The translations under genes and the position numbers were made by a program. The notes beneath the pieces are model-generated. The model was given only the letters and a program-made list of their open reading frames with translations. It had not been told where the DNA came from and did not search any database. 64,000 nucleotides of DNA, taken from assembly GCA_956465555.1 (NCBI GenBank), contig OY101116.1, positions 3,720,001 to 3,784,000 on the forward strand, read 5' to 3'. Each line of letters opens with the position of its first letter. Position 1 is the stretch's first letter. Below, piece by piece: positions 39,401 to 50,393 of this stretch. Origin of the DNA: Nitzschia sp. pyKryTriq1 (Eukaryota; Bacillariophyta; Bacillariophyceae; Bacillariales; Bacillariaceae).

Positions 39401-42400
39401 ATGGCACCGACAAATTCGTACGCTCCGTCGGACGAGCTTCAAGACGATGAAGAGGACGTTGAAAAGCCCCTTGAGGAAACGAGCAAGCCCGGCGGCGAGG
39501 TCGAGGAGTCATCATCAACGTCCTCCCAAAAACCAGCTGATGCTGCTGCCTTGGCGACGGCGAAAGAAGTCATAAGTTTCATGCCGGATCTCAAGACTAA
39601 AGTCTATTTTGGGGTCGGTGTCTTTTGTGCCGCTGTCTCAGGATGCGTCTTTCCAGCCATGGCATTTCTCTTTTCCAAAAGTTTCGAAGATTTATCAGGA
39701 TCGACCAGTAAGTACATATGATGCATATAGTTCATACGGTTCCGCATGATGCACAGTCAGTATATACATGTTGGTCCTCGAGTGTCGACTCAAAAACTGC
39801 ATTTTGTTTTCAGGCGAGGACTCATACATTGGGACGATTCGAACGCTTGCTTTTTCATTCATGGTACTCGGGTAAGGAGGACAGCTGCGCGTCTCATCCA
39901 TTTCATTGCATTTCATCTTAATCAAACACCAAGAATTTCTGTACCAACATGATTCAATATCTGCCTGTCGATGGTTTTGATATCTAACATTTTCGTTTTT
40001 CGTTTTCTTTGACCAACAGAGTCGTTGCCTTCGTCTTCATGACGCTACAAGCGACATTTCTGGAAATGGCTGCCATGGCAACCACCAATAACCTCAAAAC
40101 AAAATGGTTCCGAGCGCTGCTTCGCCAGGATATGGCCTACTATGATCTACGTGACATATCTGGCACAGCCACTCTACTGTCGTCCAACGCCATCAAATTC
40201 CGACGGGGGATAGGGAAGAAATTAGGCGATGGTGTCCAGTTCTTTTTCACAATCATTTTAGGTCTTGCCTATGGTTTTTGGAGTTCTTGGGAGATCTCGC
40301 TCTTCATCCTGGCGGTGGTGCCGTTTATGGCAGCAAGTGGGGCGTTTCTGACGAAAATGGTCACCACTCAAACCAAACGGGCCAATTCTTCCTACGCCAA
40401 GGCCGGCTCTATCGCGTACACGGCGGTCTCTGCCATTCGAACGGTTCTCTCCTTGAATGCCGTAGATAGCATGGTATCGAAGTACACAGAGGCAACACAA
40501 GACGCCTACGAGGGTGCCACAACGCAAATTATGCAACTAGGACTCGCCAATGGATGCCTGCTGTCGTCGGTCCTCTTATCTTATATCCCTGTTGCTTTGT
40601 ATGGGGCCTACATGCTCTATTCTGGTGTGCAGGAAGATGGTTGCGATCCTTCAGGGTCGTCGATCAATAATCCGGAATGTGAGCCAGTGACTGCCGCGGG
40701 CATCTTTGGAGCGATGTTCGGTATATCATTTGCAGGATCGGTAATGCCTCAAATTACGGCCTCATATGAAGCTTTCATGGGAGCCCAGTCGGCCGCTTAT
40801 CCAGCACTGGAAGCGATTTATCGAGATACGTCCACCGACAAGGAAAAGGCGGCCGAGCTGGATGAAAAGTCGCAAGCACTGCAGCGTCGTGGCTCCTCAG
40901 TGGCATTGCCAAAATATGCTATTGACTCGTTGTCCTCTGCTGGAACAAAACTGAAAGCTTTGACCGGCGACATCGAATTTCACGACGTTCATTTCGCCTA
41001 CCCATCCCGTCTGGAGGTGGAAGTCTTTCGTGGCTTTTCATTGAAGGTACCCGCTGGCAAGACTGTCGCTCTCGTAGGAGCAAGTGGTGGGGGGAAAAGC
41101 ACAACCGTCCACTTGGTGGAGCGCTTTTACGATGTTCGGAGTGGGCTCATCACTTTGGACGGAGTCGACATTCGAAGTTTGAACATCAAGTGGCTTCGCG
41201 AACAGATTGGCTTGGTCAGCCAGGAACCCAAGCTGTTCGCTCAATCCATCCGCGACAATATTGCGATTGGTTTACCAGGAGCTTCGCAAGAGCAAATAGA
41301 GGAAGCCGCCCGCAAGGCCAATGCTCACGATTTCATCATGAGTTTTCCCAACGGCTATGACACTCAAGTTGGAGATGAAGGTAGCCAAATGAGCGGTGGG
41401 CAGAAGCAACGCATCGCTATTGCTCGAGTCCTCATCAAGAAACCCAAGATTCTGTTGCTGGATGAAGCCACAAGTGCGTTGGACAGCGAGTCTGAAGCGG
41501 TGGTCCAAGAAGCGTTGGACGTGTTGATGCAAGAAGGAAACCAGACGGTCATTGTGATTGCCCATCGTCTTTCTACAATTCGAAACGCCGACATGATCGC
41601 GGTAGTATCAGATGGCAAAGTCGTGGAGACGGGAAGTCACAGTGAGCTCATGGCGAAGGGTGGTGCTTACGCTGACCTTGTCGCAGCGCAGACTCGGAAA
41701 AACATACATGACAAGAAGGACGAAAGCACAGTAGCAACTAGTTCTGCTTCATCACAAACAAGTAGCAACCCTCCTTCAAGATCTGCGAGTTTTGTGGGAG
41801 AGCCATCCGAGTTGTTGAGCCAAGATATGGCTGGTAACGTGGAAGTAGACATCGGTGACGCTGTTCCAGTAATCCGGTTCCGCGATGTCCACTTTCACTA
41901 CCCCAGCCGTCCCCAGAACAAAATCTTCCGTGGCCTCAACTTGGCGGTGAAGGAAGGCGAAACATTGGCAATTGTTGGTCCATCGGGCCAAGGCAAGTCC
42001 ACTCTCGTACAATTGATCGAAGCCTTTTACCGTCCAACCAAAGGTTCGGTAGAGTTTCATGGTGAAGATATGGAAGCCCTGAATGTCAGGTGGGTCCGTG
42101 ACCAGCTTTCTCTAGTAAGCCAAGAACCCGTCCTCTTTGATTCGACCATCGGAGAGAATATCCGCTTTGGATGCACAGGAGCAAGTCAAGAAGACGTGGA
42201 ATGGGCCGCACGAGAAGCCAATGCCCATGATTTCATCATGGGTTTTCCCGATGGCTACAACACGCAGGTTGGCGCCGGATCGTCACTTCAAGTGTCTGGG
42301 GGTCAAAAGCAGCGTATCGCGATTGCTCGCGCTTTGCTTCGCAAGCCGAAAGTACTACTGTTGGACGAAGCTACGTCTGGTATGTGGTCATTGTCCTATC

Positions 42401-43933
42401 CTCCGATCGGTGTTGTATTGCGTCCCAAAATATGTGAAGCTAACACTCGTTTCTCTTTGCAACCAAACCACAGCGTTGGACAGTGAATCAGAACACGTCG
42501 TCCAAGAAGCCTTGGACAAGATCATGGCCGATATGACCCAGACTTTCATTGTCATTGCTCATCGGCTTTCTACCGTCCGCAATGCAGATCGCATTGCAGT
42601 GATTGAGCATGGCAAGGTTCGTGAGCTGGGTACACACGATGAGCTCATGGCCATTCCTAACGGCAAATATCGACGCCTCCAGGATCTTCAAAACTTGGAT
42701 ATAATTACCAAGTCTAAACAACACGAGGATGACAAAGATCACCAGAACGAAGACGAGGATCTCCATGGAGAGCACAAGAAGAAGGAGGAGGAGGAAGATG
42801 ATGAAGTAAAGCTTACCAAAGAGGAAGAGAGAAAGTATGCCGAACGCGCTCGGCTCTTTGCGAAGGGCGACAGATATTACTTCGTCGTGGGCGCGTTTGG
42901 TGCTACCCTGGCTGGCTTGATGTTCCCAGGTTGGGGATTTGTCTTTGCCTATATGGTGCAGGTCTTGTACTATCGCGTGGACGGGTGTGACGACAGTCAA
43001 GTACCGCCCATTGCCTATTATCCCCAGTTCGATACCTGCCAAGAGTACTGGGACGATGTGGCGGACTACATGAAGGATTTGTCCTTCAAAATCTTCTACG
43101 GCCTCTTGGGGCTGATGGGTTCTTCCATGATTGGAAATATCCTAATGTTTTATGGATTCGGAACAGCTACAGAGCGAATGAACAAGCGCGTCCGCGATGC
43201 GGCCTTTGGCAATTTGATTCGTCAAGAAGTCGCGTATTTCGATCTTCGTCCCGTGGGGACTATCACCACCGAGTTGTCCGATGATGCTGCCTTGATTCAT
43301 TCGTTTTCAGGACAGCCTATTCGTATGCTTGTCATGAATCTGTCAAGTGTGCTCGTTGGAATCGTCGTCGCATTTGTGTACATGTGGCCCTTTGCCTTGA
43401 TGACGTTTGCCGTTATGCCTTTTATGAGCATTGGGAAGGCTATGGAAATCCAAACTTATGTCAGCGATGAAGGCAAGGAAGTCAAGGACGGAGAACAATG
43501 GCCATCCAATACTTCCGGAGGAATCATGGTGGAATCCTTATTGAACATTCGAACTGTCGCTTCTTTGACAATTGAAGACGAGCGCATTGATTCCTACCAA
43601 AAGGCTCTTTTGAAAGAGGATCCTCATCCCGTCCGCCAAACGGTGATAAAAGGAAGTACCGGTGGCATTTCGCAATTTGTTCAAATGTGGTGCATGGCAT
43701 TGATGTTCTGGTTCGGAGGCTGGCTCATGTTTCGTTTCCCAGAAGACTATACGTTTCAAGACATGTTGATTTCCATGTTTGGACTCATGTTTGGTTTGAC
43801 TGGCCTTGGAATCGCCATGGCCGACTTGGCCGATAGCGAAAAAGCCAAGGCGGCGGCCAAACGTATCTTTGACTTGATTGATCGGAAGTCCCAGATCGAT
43901 CCCTTGAGTGAGGCCGGAAAGAAACTTGATTAA
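39401..43933 (+). CDS. ABCB-like transporter with order TMD-NBD-NBD-TMD
   Basis: Four exons: 39401-39707, 39814-39871, 40020-42379 and 42474-43933, GT-AG and in phase; 1394 residues. An acidic N-terminus is followed by membrane domain 1 (exons 1-3), nucleotide-binding domain 1 (about 40960-41700: Walker A GASGGGKST, signature MSGGQ, LLLDEATSALD), then at once a second nucleotide-binding domain (about 41860-42690: GPSGQGKST, VSGGQ, LLLDEATSALD across the last intron), a charged linker (Asp/Glu/Lys-rich), and membrane domain 2. The protein ends at SEAGKKLD, exactly where a canonical ABCB would enter its last nucleotide-binding domain. Both NBDs look able to bind ATP. Canonical full ABCB is TMD-NBD-TMD-NBD. 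Substrate unknown. Confidence 0.85.
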
Positions 43934-44642
43934 TTCAAATCTTCTCGTATGAAAAACTACATTTCAAAATGTAGTCTACCAAAAGCATGGTATAATGTAT
44001 TAGTTTTCATCTTCTTGCGGTCTACTATTATAGTAATACCAGGACGTGTGTGGTATAGTGTAGTCTACGTAGAGAATAGATTCTACTACTACTACTACCG
44101 GTACTACTACTCTACTATATCGTAAAGCAGCGAAAAAGTGCACTGTCTAATTTAGTTACTACCTTGACGGTCGAGAGCAATGAATCTCTACTCTAGTAGT
44201 CCGCCGGAACGATAGCAGCCACACCAGACAGTCCTCTTATTGACTCAGTGGACTCTTTTCACCCGTGCGGGATCCGATCGCAGCGCTACCTATTAGTAGT
44301 CTGCACATCTACGAAGACGATGGAACCTAGTTCTGTGCTTGCATCCTTCGTCGATTTCGCTTGCGCGATTCATTCAACATCAGAGCAGGCTGCTGCCAAC
44401 TAGCACGTAGCATAGCAAGCTTCTCTTCCATGTATAGTTGGCAGCGCAGAGTACCAAACGATTTCATACAACTGATTGCCTTGCCTATAGTACTAGAGTA
44501 GAGAGACGAGAGAGTAGGAAGAGAGAACCCAGCACCATCAGGAAGGGGGGATATTATGCGCAACAAATTCGAATCACACGACTCAAAAATTTCAAATCGC
44601 TACACACGTATAGTTACTACCAGATGGTACATAGGCCTCGAC
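43934..44642. other. intergenic, no gene seen
   Basis: Searched for a further nucleotide-binding domain for the ABC gene and found none. Contains TACTACTAC runs and a CCGGTAC site near 44098. Ends at the target-site duplication of the copia element. Confidence 0.5.
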
Positions 44643-44647
44643 GACTC

Positions 44648-44879
44648 CAAATAACTTACGTCGATTGAGGTAGGATAATAGAGATGCTACAACTAGTTGA
44701 GATAAAGATCACAAATCCAAAAGGAATTATACACAGTTACATCCTCACATTCGGGTTTCAGGTACCAGCTTCAATCAGGATGATTTGCTATCGCCAACTC
44801 GCTAATGGCCGGCTGGCGCAAGCCACATGGTATAACGGCCTTATCATATGCGCGCTGGCTCGCCATCTTATACTTGCTT
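44648..44879 (-). repeat. copia terminal repeat (3' side of the element)
   Basis: 232 bp, appears identical to the copy at 47670-47901. Read on the element strand, this is the downstream long terminal repeat. Confidence 0.88.
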
Positions 44880-47669
44880 GGTCCCCGTGGACTGGTTTTC
44901 TAGTCCATCTTTCTTTTATTTCGTCTCTAATACATAAACTGACCAAATAGGTCATTCCTGTCATCTTTGCCCATACGCTTGGTGAGTGGATCCGCCAACA
45001 TTTTATGTGTCGGAACCCATGCCACAATCGTCGCTCCAGCTGCTACCGAGTATCGCGTGACATGGTATGCCAGTTGGTTATGCTTCTTGTCCAAGCGTGA
45101 CTCGACCTTTGATGAGTTCTTGACCACTGTTTCATTATCACATAGTATTTTCGTTGCTCCATCCAGTGGCACGCCAAACATCCGCAATTTGAATCTCAAG
45201 GCTTGGATTGCCTCTGTGCACGTCTTCAGTGCAATAAACTCCGACCCGAAGGTACTTGATTCCACAGTTCGTTGCCTCTTACTATAAAATATGATAGGGG
45301 CCATATTCATGAAAATCAGAAATCCTGTGTGGGATCTTCTCGTCTTCTTGTTGGCCGCATGCGAGGCATCACAATATGCCGTCGTTGTAACGGACTCCCC
45401 TCGAGGTTCAGGTGCTCCCTTTGGGATTTCTTCTGCAGCATCAGTATAAACTTCCTTGAAGTGATTCACTGCTTCGAAATCGAAGTGGATATGCGATAGG
45501 TTCGGCCTTCCTGGGACAAAACATAAGGTCCTCTTGGGATATGCCTTGAGGTATCCGAAGATATTTAGTAGCTCATTCAGATGTCCCCGCCTTGGTCCTG
45601 CCTGGTATTCACTCAGGATCGCAACTTCATGTAAAATATCAATCCTTCCAATCTCCGTTGCCCACCTGAGGATTCCTATCAGTTCTTGGTAGTACGTAGT
45701 CTCATCCTCATCGAGTTCTTCACTTTCATCCAACTCTGGAATACACCCGGCCGTCATGGGAGTTGTGGTCCTTGAAGGTAGGGGTCGTTGGTTCTTTCGC
45801 TTTAGCTTGTCCTCCACTGACTCAAGAGCGGCAATTATATACTTGGAACTATCCATGCACCAACAGTCATAGCCCATGATATCCGTTTTCCAAGTTAACT
45901 TTGCGCCAAGGTAGTCGTCTGGGGGCTTGATCCCATCCAAGCCTCCTTTGAATGTAAATTGATCCATCAATCCCTTCATGATATCTTGAGGCTTCTCGGA
46001 TATGGCTAATATGTCATCAACATACACGAGCACATACTCGTAGTACTTCGATCCGTCTATCTTGGTCGCTGCCCTCATCCATACATCTGGGTCCGCATCG
46101 CTGGGTTTGAATCCGAGGTCAGCAATCTTCATGGCCAAGAAGGATCTGAAGCTCGCCCCTGCTGACTTCAATCCGTACAAGGCGCGTTCCACAATGAAGA
46201 GCGTGCCCTTTTCTGCTCCGAACTCGTCCCCGGCGACCGTGTATATCTTCTCCTTGTTTGGGGCCGTGAGGTATGCATTTTGTATGTCACCGGCCAAAAT
46301 GTCCAGACCGTTAAGAGCCGCCAATGTGAGGCAAATGCGAACAGAGTCCCTCGCCACAACCGAACTATAGGTTACAGAAGCTGGAACATCGGTGGTATGT
46401 CCCCCAGCTACCAACCGAGCTTTTCTTCTGAAGTTCTCACCGAGTTTTACATCAAAGATCATGTGACACTTGATGCCTTGATAGCCAAGTTTCTCCAATT
46501 CATGCGGATTTTGTTCCTCTGACTTCGCGAAAGCGACTCGGACGTTTGCCATTTCCTTTGCAATGGCTTCCTGCCATAGCCTGTTCCCATTTTCTTCATC
46601 AATCTCGATGGCTTCTTTAACCGACTTGGGGATCCGTATTCCATACTTGTGCGTTCGCTGCCAGTACTTGGACTTTACCTTTCCGATCATGTTCTGTCGT
46701 TTCTTCATTGTATATGGTACCCACCAGGCGAACGCCGGTTCTTCTTGTAAGCCGTGTGCTGTAGCAAACTCTGCCAGCTCGATTGGGTACGAGTCTTTCA
46801 GATCCTTGAGGTCGATCCAGTCAGTCATGCCCCCTTTCCATCTGACCTGGATCTGCCAGCCCTTTAGGGTCCTTACACGCGTGGTGGTTCCGTGCTTATT
46901 TAGTCTCATGCCGCGGGAGATCGGCACCGCATTCTTGTCCTTCTTGATATCAATGATTTCGTCAAGCATAAGGTGCCTGTGCCCTTCGTCATCGGTTTGT
47001 GCGAATAAGTTCTCGGCGATTACGTTTGCAGTTATCTTCTCTTCTTCACCGTTCAAGCCCACACACACGTATTGTGCTGTGTTGGTTACGAAGTTATCCG
47101 TCCTCTTGCCTACTGGCTTGCCGTCTTCATCGATCACTCTCTTCTTTACTGAATATTGAACTGGGTGGTGCCTGTGCCCTTCGTCATCGGTTTGTGCGAA
47201 TAAGTTCTCGGCGATTACGTTTGCAGTTATCTTCTCTTCTTCACCGTTCAAGCCCACACACACGTATTGTGCTGTGTTGGTTACGAAGTTATCCGTCCTC
47301 TTGCCTACTGGCTTGCCGTCTTCATCGATCACTCTCTTCTTTACTGAATATTGAACTGGGGTTCCGTCTTCTCCCCGCGGCAGTGTGAACTGCATGTCCA
47401 AATAGGGATCAGGAGCCACTTCATCTGTGTCAGCGTCATCCTGTCCGGCAGGGACGTCGTCATTGCTGATCAGGCGGGTGTACTCTCGGATGAAATCTTC
47501 GTCTTCATCCTCGAGGCTCAGGACATGCGCAGATGGTCCGTGAAGGATCGAGTGATTTGGTCCTCGCTCTTGAATTCAAATCCAAAACAAAACGATTCAA
47601 GCATCCCACGAACGAAAACGATTCCATACGCAACCCCATTGTCATCATAAGAGCACGGGTCTGATAAAC

Positions 47670-47901
47670 CAAATAACTTACGTCGATTGAGGTAGGATAA
47701 TAGAGATGCTACAACTAGTTGAGATAAAGATCACAAATCCAAAAGGAATTATACACAGTTACATCCTCACATTCGGGTTTCAGGTACCAGCTTCAATCAG
47801 GATGATTTGCTATCGCCAACTCGCTAATGGCCGGCTGGCGCAAGCCACATGGTATAACGGCCTTATCATATGCGCGCTGGCTCGCCATCTTATACTTGCT
47901 T
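47670..47901 (-). repeat. copia terminal repeat (5' side of the element)
   Basis: 232 bp, appears identical to 44648-44879. Read on the element strand, this is the upstream long terminal repeat and promoter side. Confidence 0.88.
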
Positions 47902-48118
47902 GACTCATCGTACGCGGACAACACGAAGAGAACGTGACGGCGTTAGGCGGTACTCGTACAGTACTGTATCCATGCAGTACCTTACAAGTACAAGTACTGT
48001 ACACGTACCGGTACAAATATTTAGCATTTATTTTTCACAAGATTGAGTATTGAGATTGAAGGAAGCTTCGTCCATAAAGTATCATCATTTCACACATAAT
48101 ACGAATAATAGTAGCAAG

Positions 48119-50158
48119 ATGGTGTCGGCTACCGATCCAACTCCTCTGAAAGCGAATACTACCAAAAGCCGCCAGCAGCAGCAGCAGCAGCAGCACCAAC
48201 ATAGATTATTCCGGGACGCGGAGGATGAAATTTCCTTCGGAGAGGCCTCGCTATCATTCTCGGCCGACGATGAAGTCACGGAAGTGGATAAACTCCGACG
48301 AAGAGAAAAAGCACAACATCGAGTACGAGTGCCGGTACCCAGCATTGCTCTAAATGGCACCTTCCCCGATAGTCCGATGAGAACATTATCTTTCGAACCA
48401 AGTACTACGAGTACACATAGCAGACCTCGCTCCCCTCCTAATATTATTAGAGCAGGAGGAGGTGCTGCTGCTGCTGCTGCCACTGGCGAGATGTCTGCGA
48501 CTGTCGAAGGAACCCCTGACAGCACTCGCGGAGATACTCATGCTAATTCCGAGGAAGGAGGAACCCCTGCTGCGGCGGCCCCATCACCACCACCACCACC
48601 ACCACTCTACCAATCTCGCAGATTCAAGGGTTATTTGACAATATTCTTGGCCTCGATTATCAACTACCAAGCCGCCTATCTGGCGAACGAGCCGCTCGGC
48701 ATTACAGCGGTACGTCCCACCATGTCTCAGATAGTATATGCACAGTGGGTCTCGATGCTATCCGCGGTTGTGACTGGAGTGATTGTCCTCATTCACTTGG
48801 ATCGATATTCCCCGCTCGAGTCCTCCTTGTGGCGGCCCGCCTTTTCACCGAAATCCAAATTTGAATCGTGCATTATTTTCTTTCTATTGCTCTGGTGGTC
48901 CGTCGCTACCATTGTACAAACATCGGTCACGGGAATCGCTGGGGATGGTAAGGAACAATACAATCTATATTATTCTACTTGGGTCTGTTGCTGGACCTGT
49001 TTGTGGATTGCCGAGCGAAAATTTGTAGACTATGGCTATCCGGCCTTTCGGAGCTTTGTCACTGGCTGGCCGTATCGTGCTCCTGGGTGGATCTCAATCT
49101 TTATCACAGATTTTTTCACCCTCTGGTGGTATATCGATTGTTTCAATAACCAAGAGGTAAATCCGGATCGGATTTCGGAACAGCTGGTACCCTTTTACGA
49201 AAAAATACCGCGCTCCCAATACCAATGGCTGATATTTGTCGCCGCCTTTACGCTCCTTCCAAGTGCCATCTTTATAATGGCCGAAATCGTGCGGGCAGGG
49301 GAAGAAAATAATCATCAGCAGCATGAGCCCGCCATAGTCACCACGTCTGCTGGTGGTGGTGGTATTACGGATTCAATGACAAGCATTCACGGAGGAGGCC
49401 GAGTACGAGCCTCTACGCTAACCTCGGCCAGTGATGTCCACAGCATGACGGCGGCACGTGAATCGTCACCTAATCTTATCAATGGCTCGGCAATACGCCA
49501 GCAAAAATCGTCTCGACACCCCGATAAAAAGAGCGGGGAAACGATTTTTGAAGGCTTTTGTTTGCTGTGTTTGACCATTTGTTGGATTCCCAGTGTCATT
49601 GCTGCCACAACTCCGGGAGGGTTTGCCAGTCAAGTGGGAAATGCCTACTTTTTCACGTGGGCCACCACTGTGTTTGTTTTGGAAACCTTTCTATGGTTTA
49701 TTCATGACTGGCGTCAAAGTGTCCACAATGCGTTGGAAGAGAAGGAGTGGGAGTATCGGCAACATCAACAGCGCGTATTGCAAATGACATTGCAAAGAGT
49801 TCAAGCAGCTGAAGCTCGTACCAAAGAAGAAGAAGAAGAAGATTCTGATGAAGAAGAATCCGAAGGCGAAGATGGCGACTATTATTACGACTACGACAAT
49901 GATGCCGACCAAAGAAGCGAGCATGTCGATTTGGACGGTCGAAACGACGACAACGACAGAATCGTCTCGCCCCCTCGACCGATCCATCATTTCCAAGGCG
50001 ATGATGATAGAGGAGCACGATATGTAGGTTTCAAGGAGGATCATCATTTGAAGGAAGAAGAAAGTGGACACCACGATGATGATGTAGCAGAGGAACTCCG
50101 ATTGAAACAGGCAAATGCGACAGCCTACTTTGACACATTGGACGACATCTTGGAGTAA
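48119..50158 (+). CDS. multipass membrane protein, unknown family
   Basis: 679 residues from the ATG at 48119; the frame upstream has no ATG. Single exon. About 180 N-terminal residues are low complexity, with Gln, Ala and Pro runs. Seven or so hydrophobic segments follow: GYLTIFLASIINYQ, QWVSMLSAVVTGVIVLIHL, CIIFFLLLWWSVATIVQ, STWVCCWTCLWIAE, GWISIFITDFFTLWWYI, WLIFVAAFTLLPSAIFIMAEI, FCLLCLTICWIPSVIAAT and AYFFTWATTVFVLETFLWFI. The tail is strongly acidic, with DDDDD- and EEEEE-type runs. I do not recognise the family; the repeated WW/FFLLLWW pattern may be diagnostic for a diatom-specific family. Neither transporter nor receptor motifs are clear. Confidence 0.7.
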   Translation: MVSATDPTPLKANTTKSRQQQQQQQHQHRLFRDAEDEISFGEASLSFSADDEVTEVDKLRRREKAQHRVRVPVPSIALNGTFPDSPMRTLSFEPSTTSTHSRPRSPPNIIRAGGGAAAAAATGEMSATVEGTPDSTRGDTHANSEEGGTPAAAAPSPPPPPPLYQSRRFKGYLTIFLASIINYQAAYLANEPLGITAVRPTMSQIVYAQWVSMLSAVVTGVIVLIHLDRYSPLESSLWRPAFSPKSKFESCIIFFLLLWWSVATIVQTSVTGIAGDGKEQYNLYYSTWVCCWTCLWIAERKFVDYGYPAFRSFVTGWPYRAPGWISIFITDFFTLWWYIDCFNNQEVNPDRISEQLVPFYEKIPRSQYQWLIFVAAFTLLPSAIFIMAEIVRAGEENNHQQHEPAIVTTSAGGGGITDSMTSIHGGGRVRASTLTSASDVHSMTAARESSPNLINGSAIRQQKSSRHPDKKSGETIFEGFCLLCLTICWIPSVIAATTPGGFASQVGNAYFFTWATTVFVLETFLWFIHDWRQSVHNALEEKEWEYRQHQQRVLQMTLQRVQAAEARTKEEEEEDSDEEESEGEDGDYYYDYDNDADQRSEHVDLDGRNDDNDRIVSPPRPIHHFQGDDDRGARYVGFKEDHHLKEEESGHHDDDVAEELRLKQANATAYFDTLDDILE

Positions 50159-50393
50159 CAAGCGAACCTCTTCTTGGGGTTTAATCACTGTTCTTTTAAG
50201 CTAGAGTAGAGTAGAAGATTAGTTACCGCTCTACACTAGCATCCAAACATCACCGACGAGGACGACTCAAGATTAACAATGGCACAATACTTTTACATCA
50301 ACAAAGTACTCAGTAGCACTATATTTCAAGCATTACTACACAACCATCCCTTCAAGCAACGACGCTGCTGTAGTTCAAAGACTTCTTGGTGGT

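Larger units (their letters stand above)
44643..47906 (-). mobile_element. Ty1/copia-type LTR retroelement, incomplete, young
   Basis: Minus-strand element flanked by 5-bp direct duplications GACTC (44643-44647 and 47902-47906) and 232-bp terminal repeats. The interior, about 2.8 kb, is much shorter than a whole copia element. The recognisable parts are a reverse transcriptase of the copia class (GDIQNAYLTAP and a YVDDIL motif) and RNase H (YCDASHA and the usual downstream elements); gag and integrase are not recognised. It is therefore incomplete and presumably cannot move alone. An in-frame tandem repeat of 195 bp occurs at 46972-47361. Long repeats identical by eye indicate a recent insertion. 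Confidence 0.88.

Noticed and set aside
40009-42486. A simple two-gene reading of the ABC transporter region (frame 40009-42486 and frame 42137-43933 as separate genes)
   Set aside because: A GT-AG intron at 42380-42473 joins the two at LLLDEATSALD without a change of frame, so one gene is the better model.
43934-44642. A missing third nucleotide-binding domain after the ABC gene
   Set aside because: No Walker A, signature or Walker B sequence is visible in any frame in these 700 bases.
46563-47159. Plus-strand open frames across the copia element
   Set aside because: They are antisense to the reverse-transcriptase frame and have no family features.
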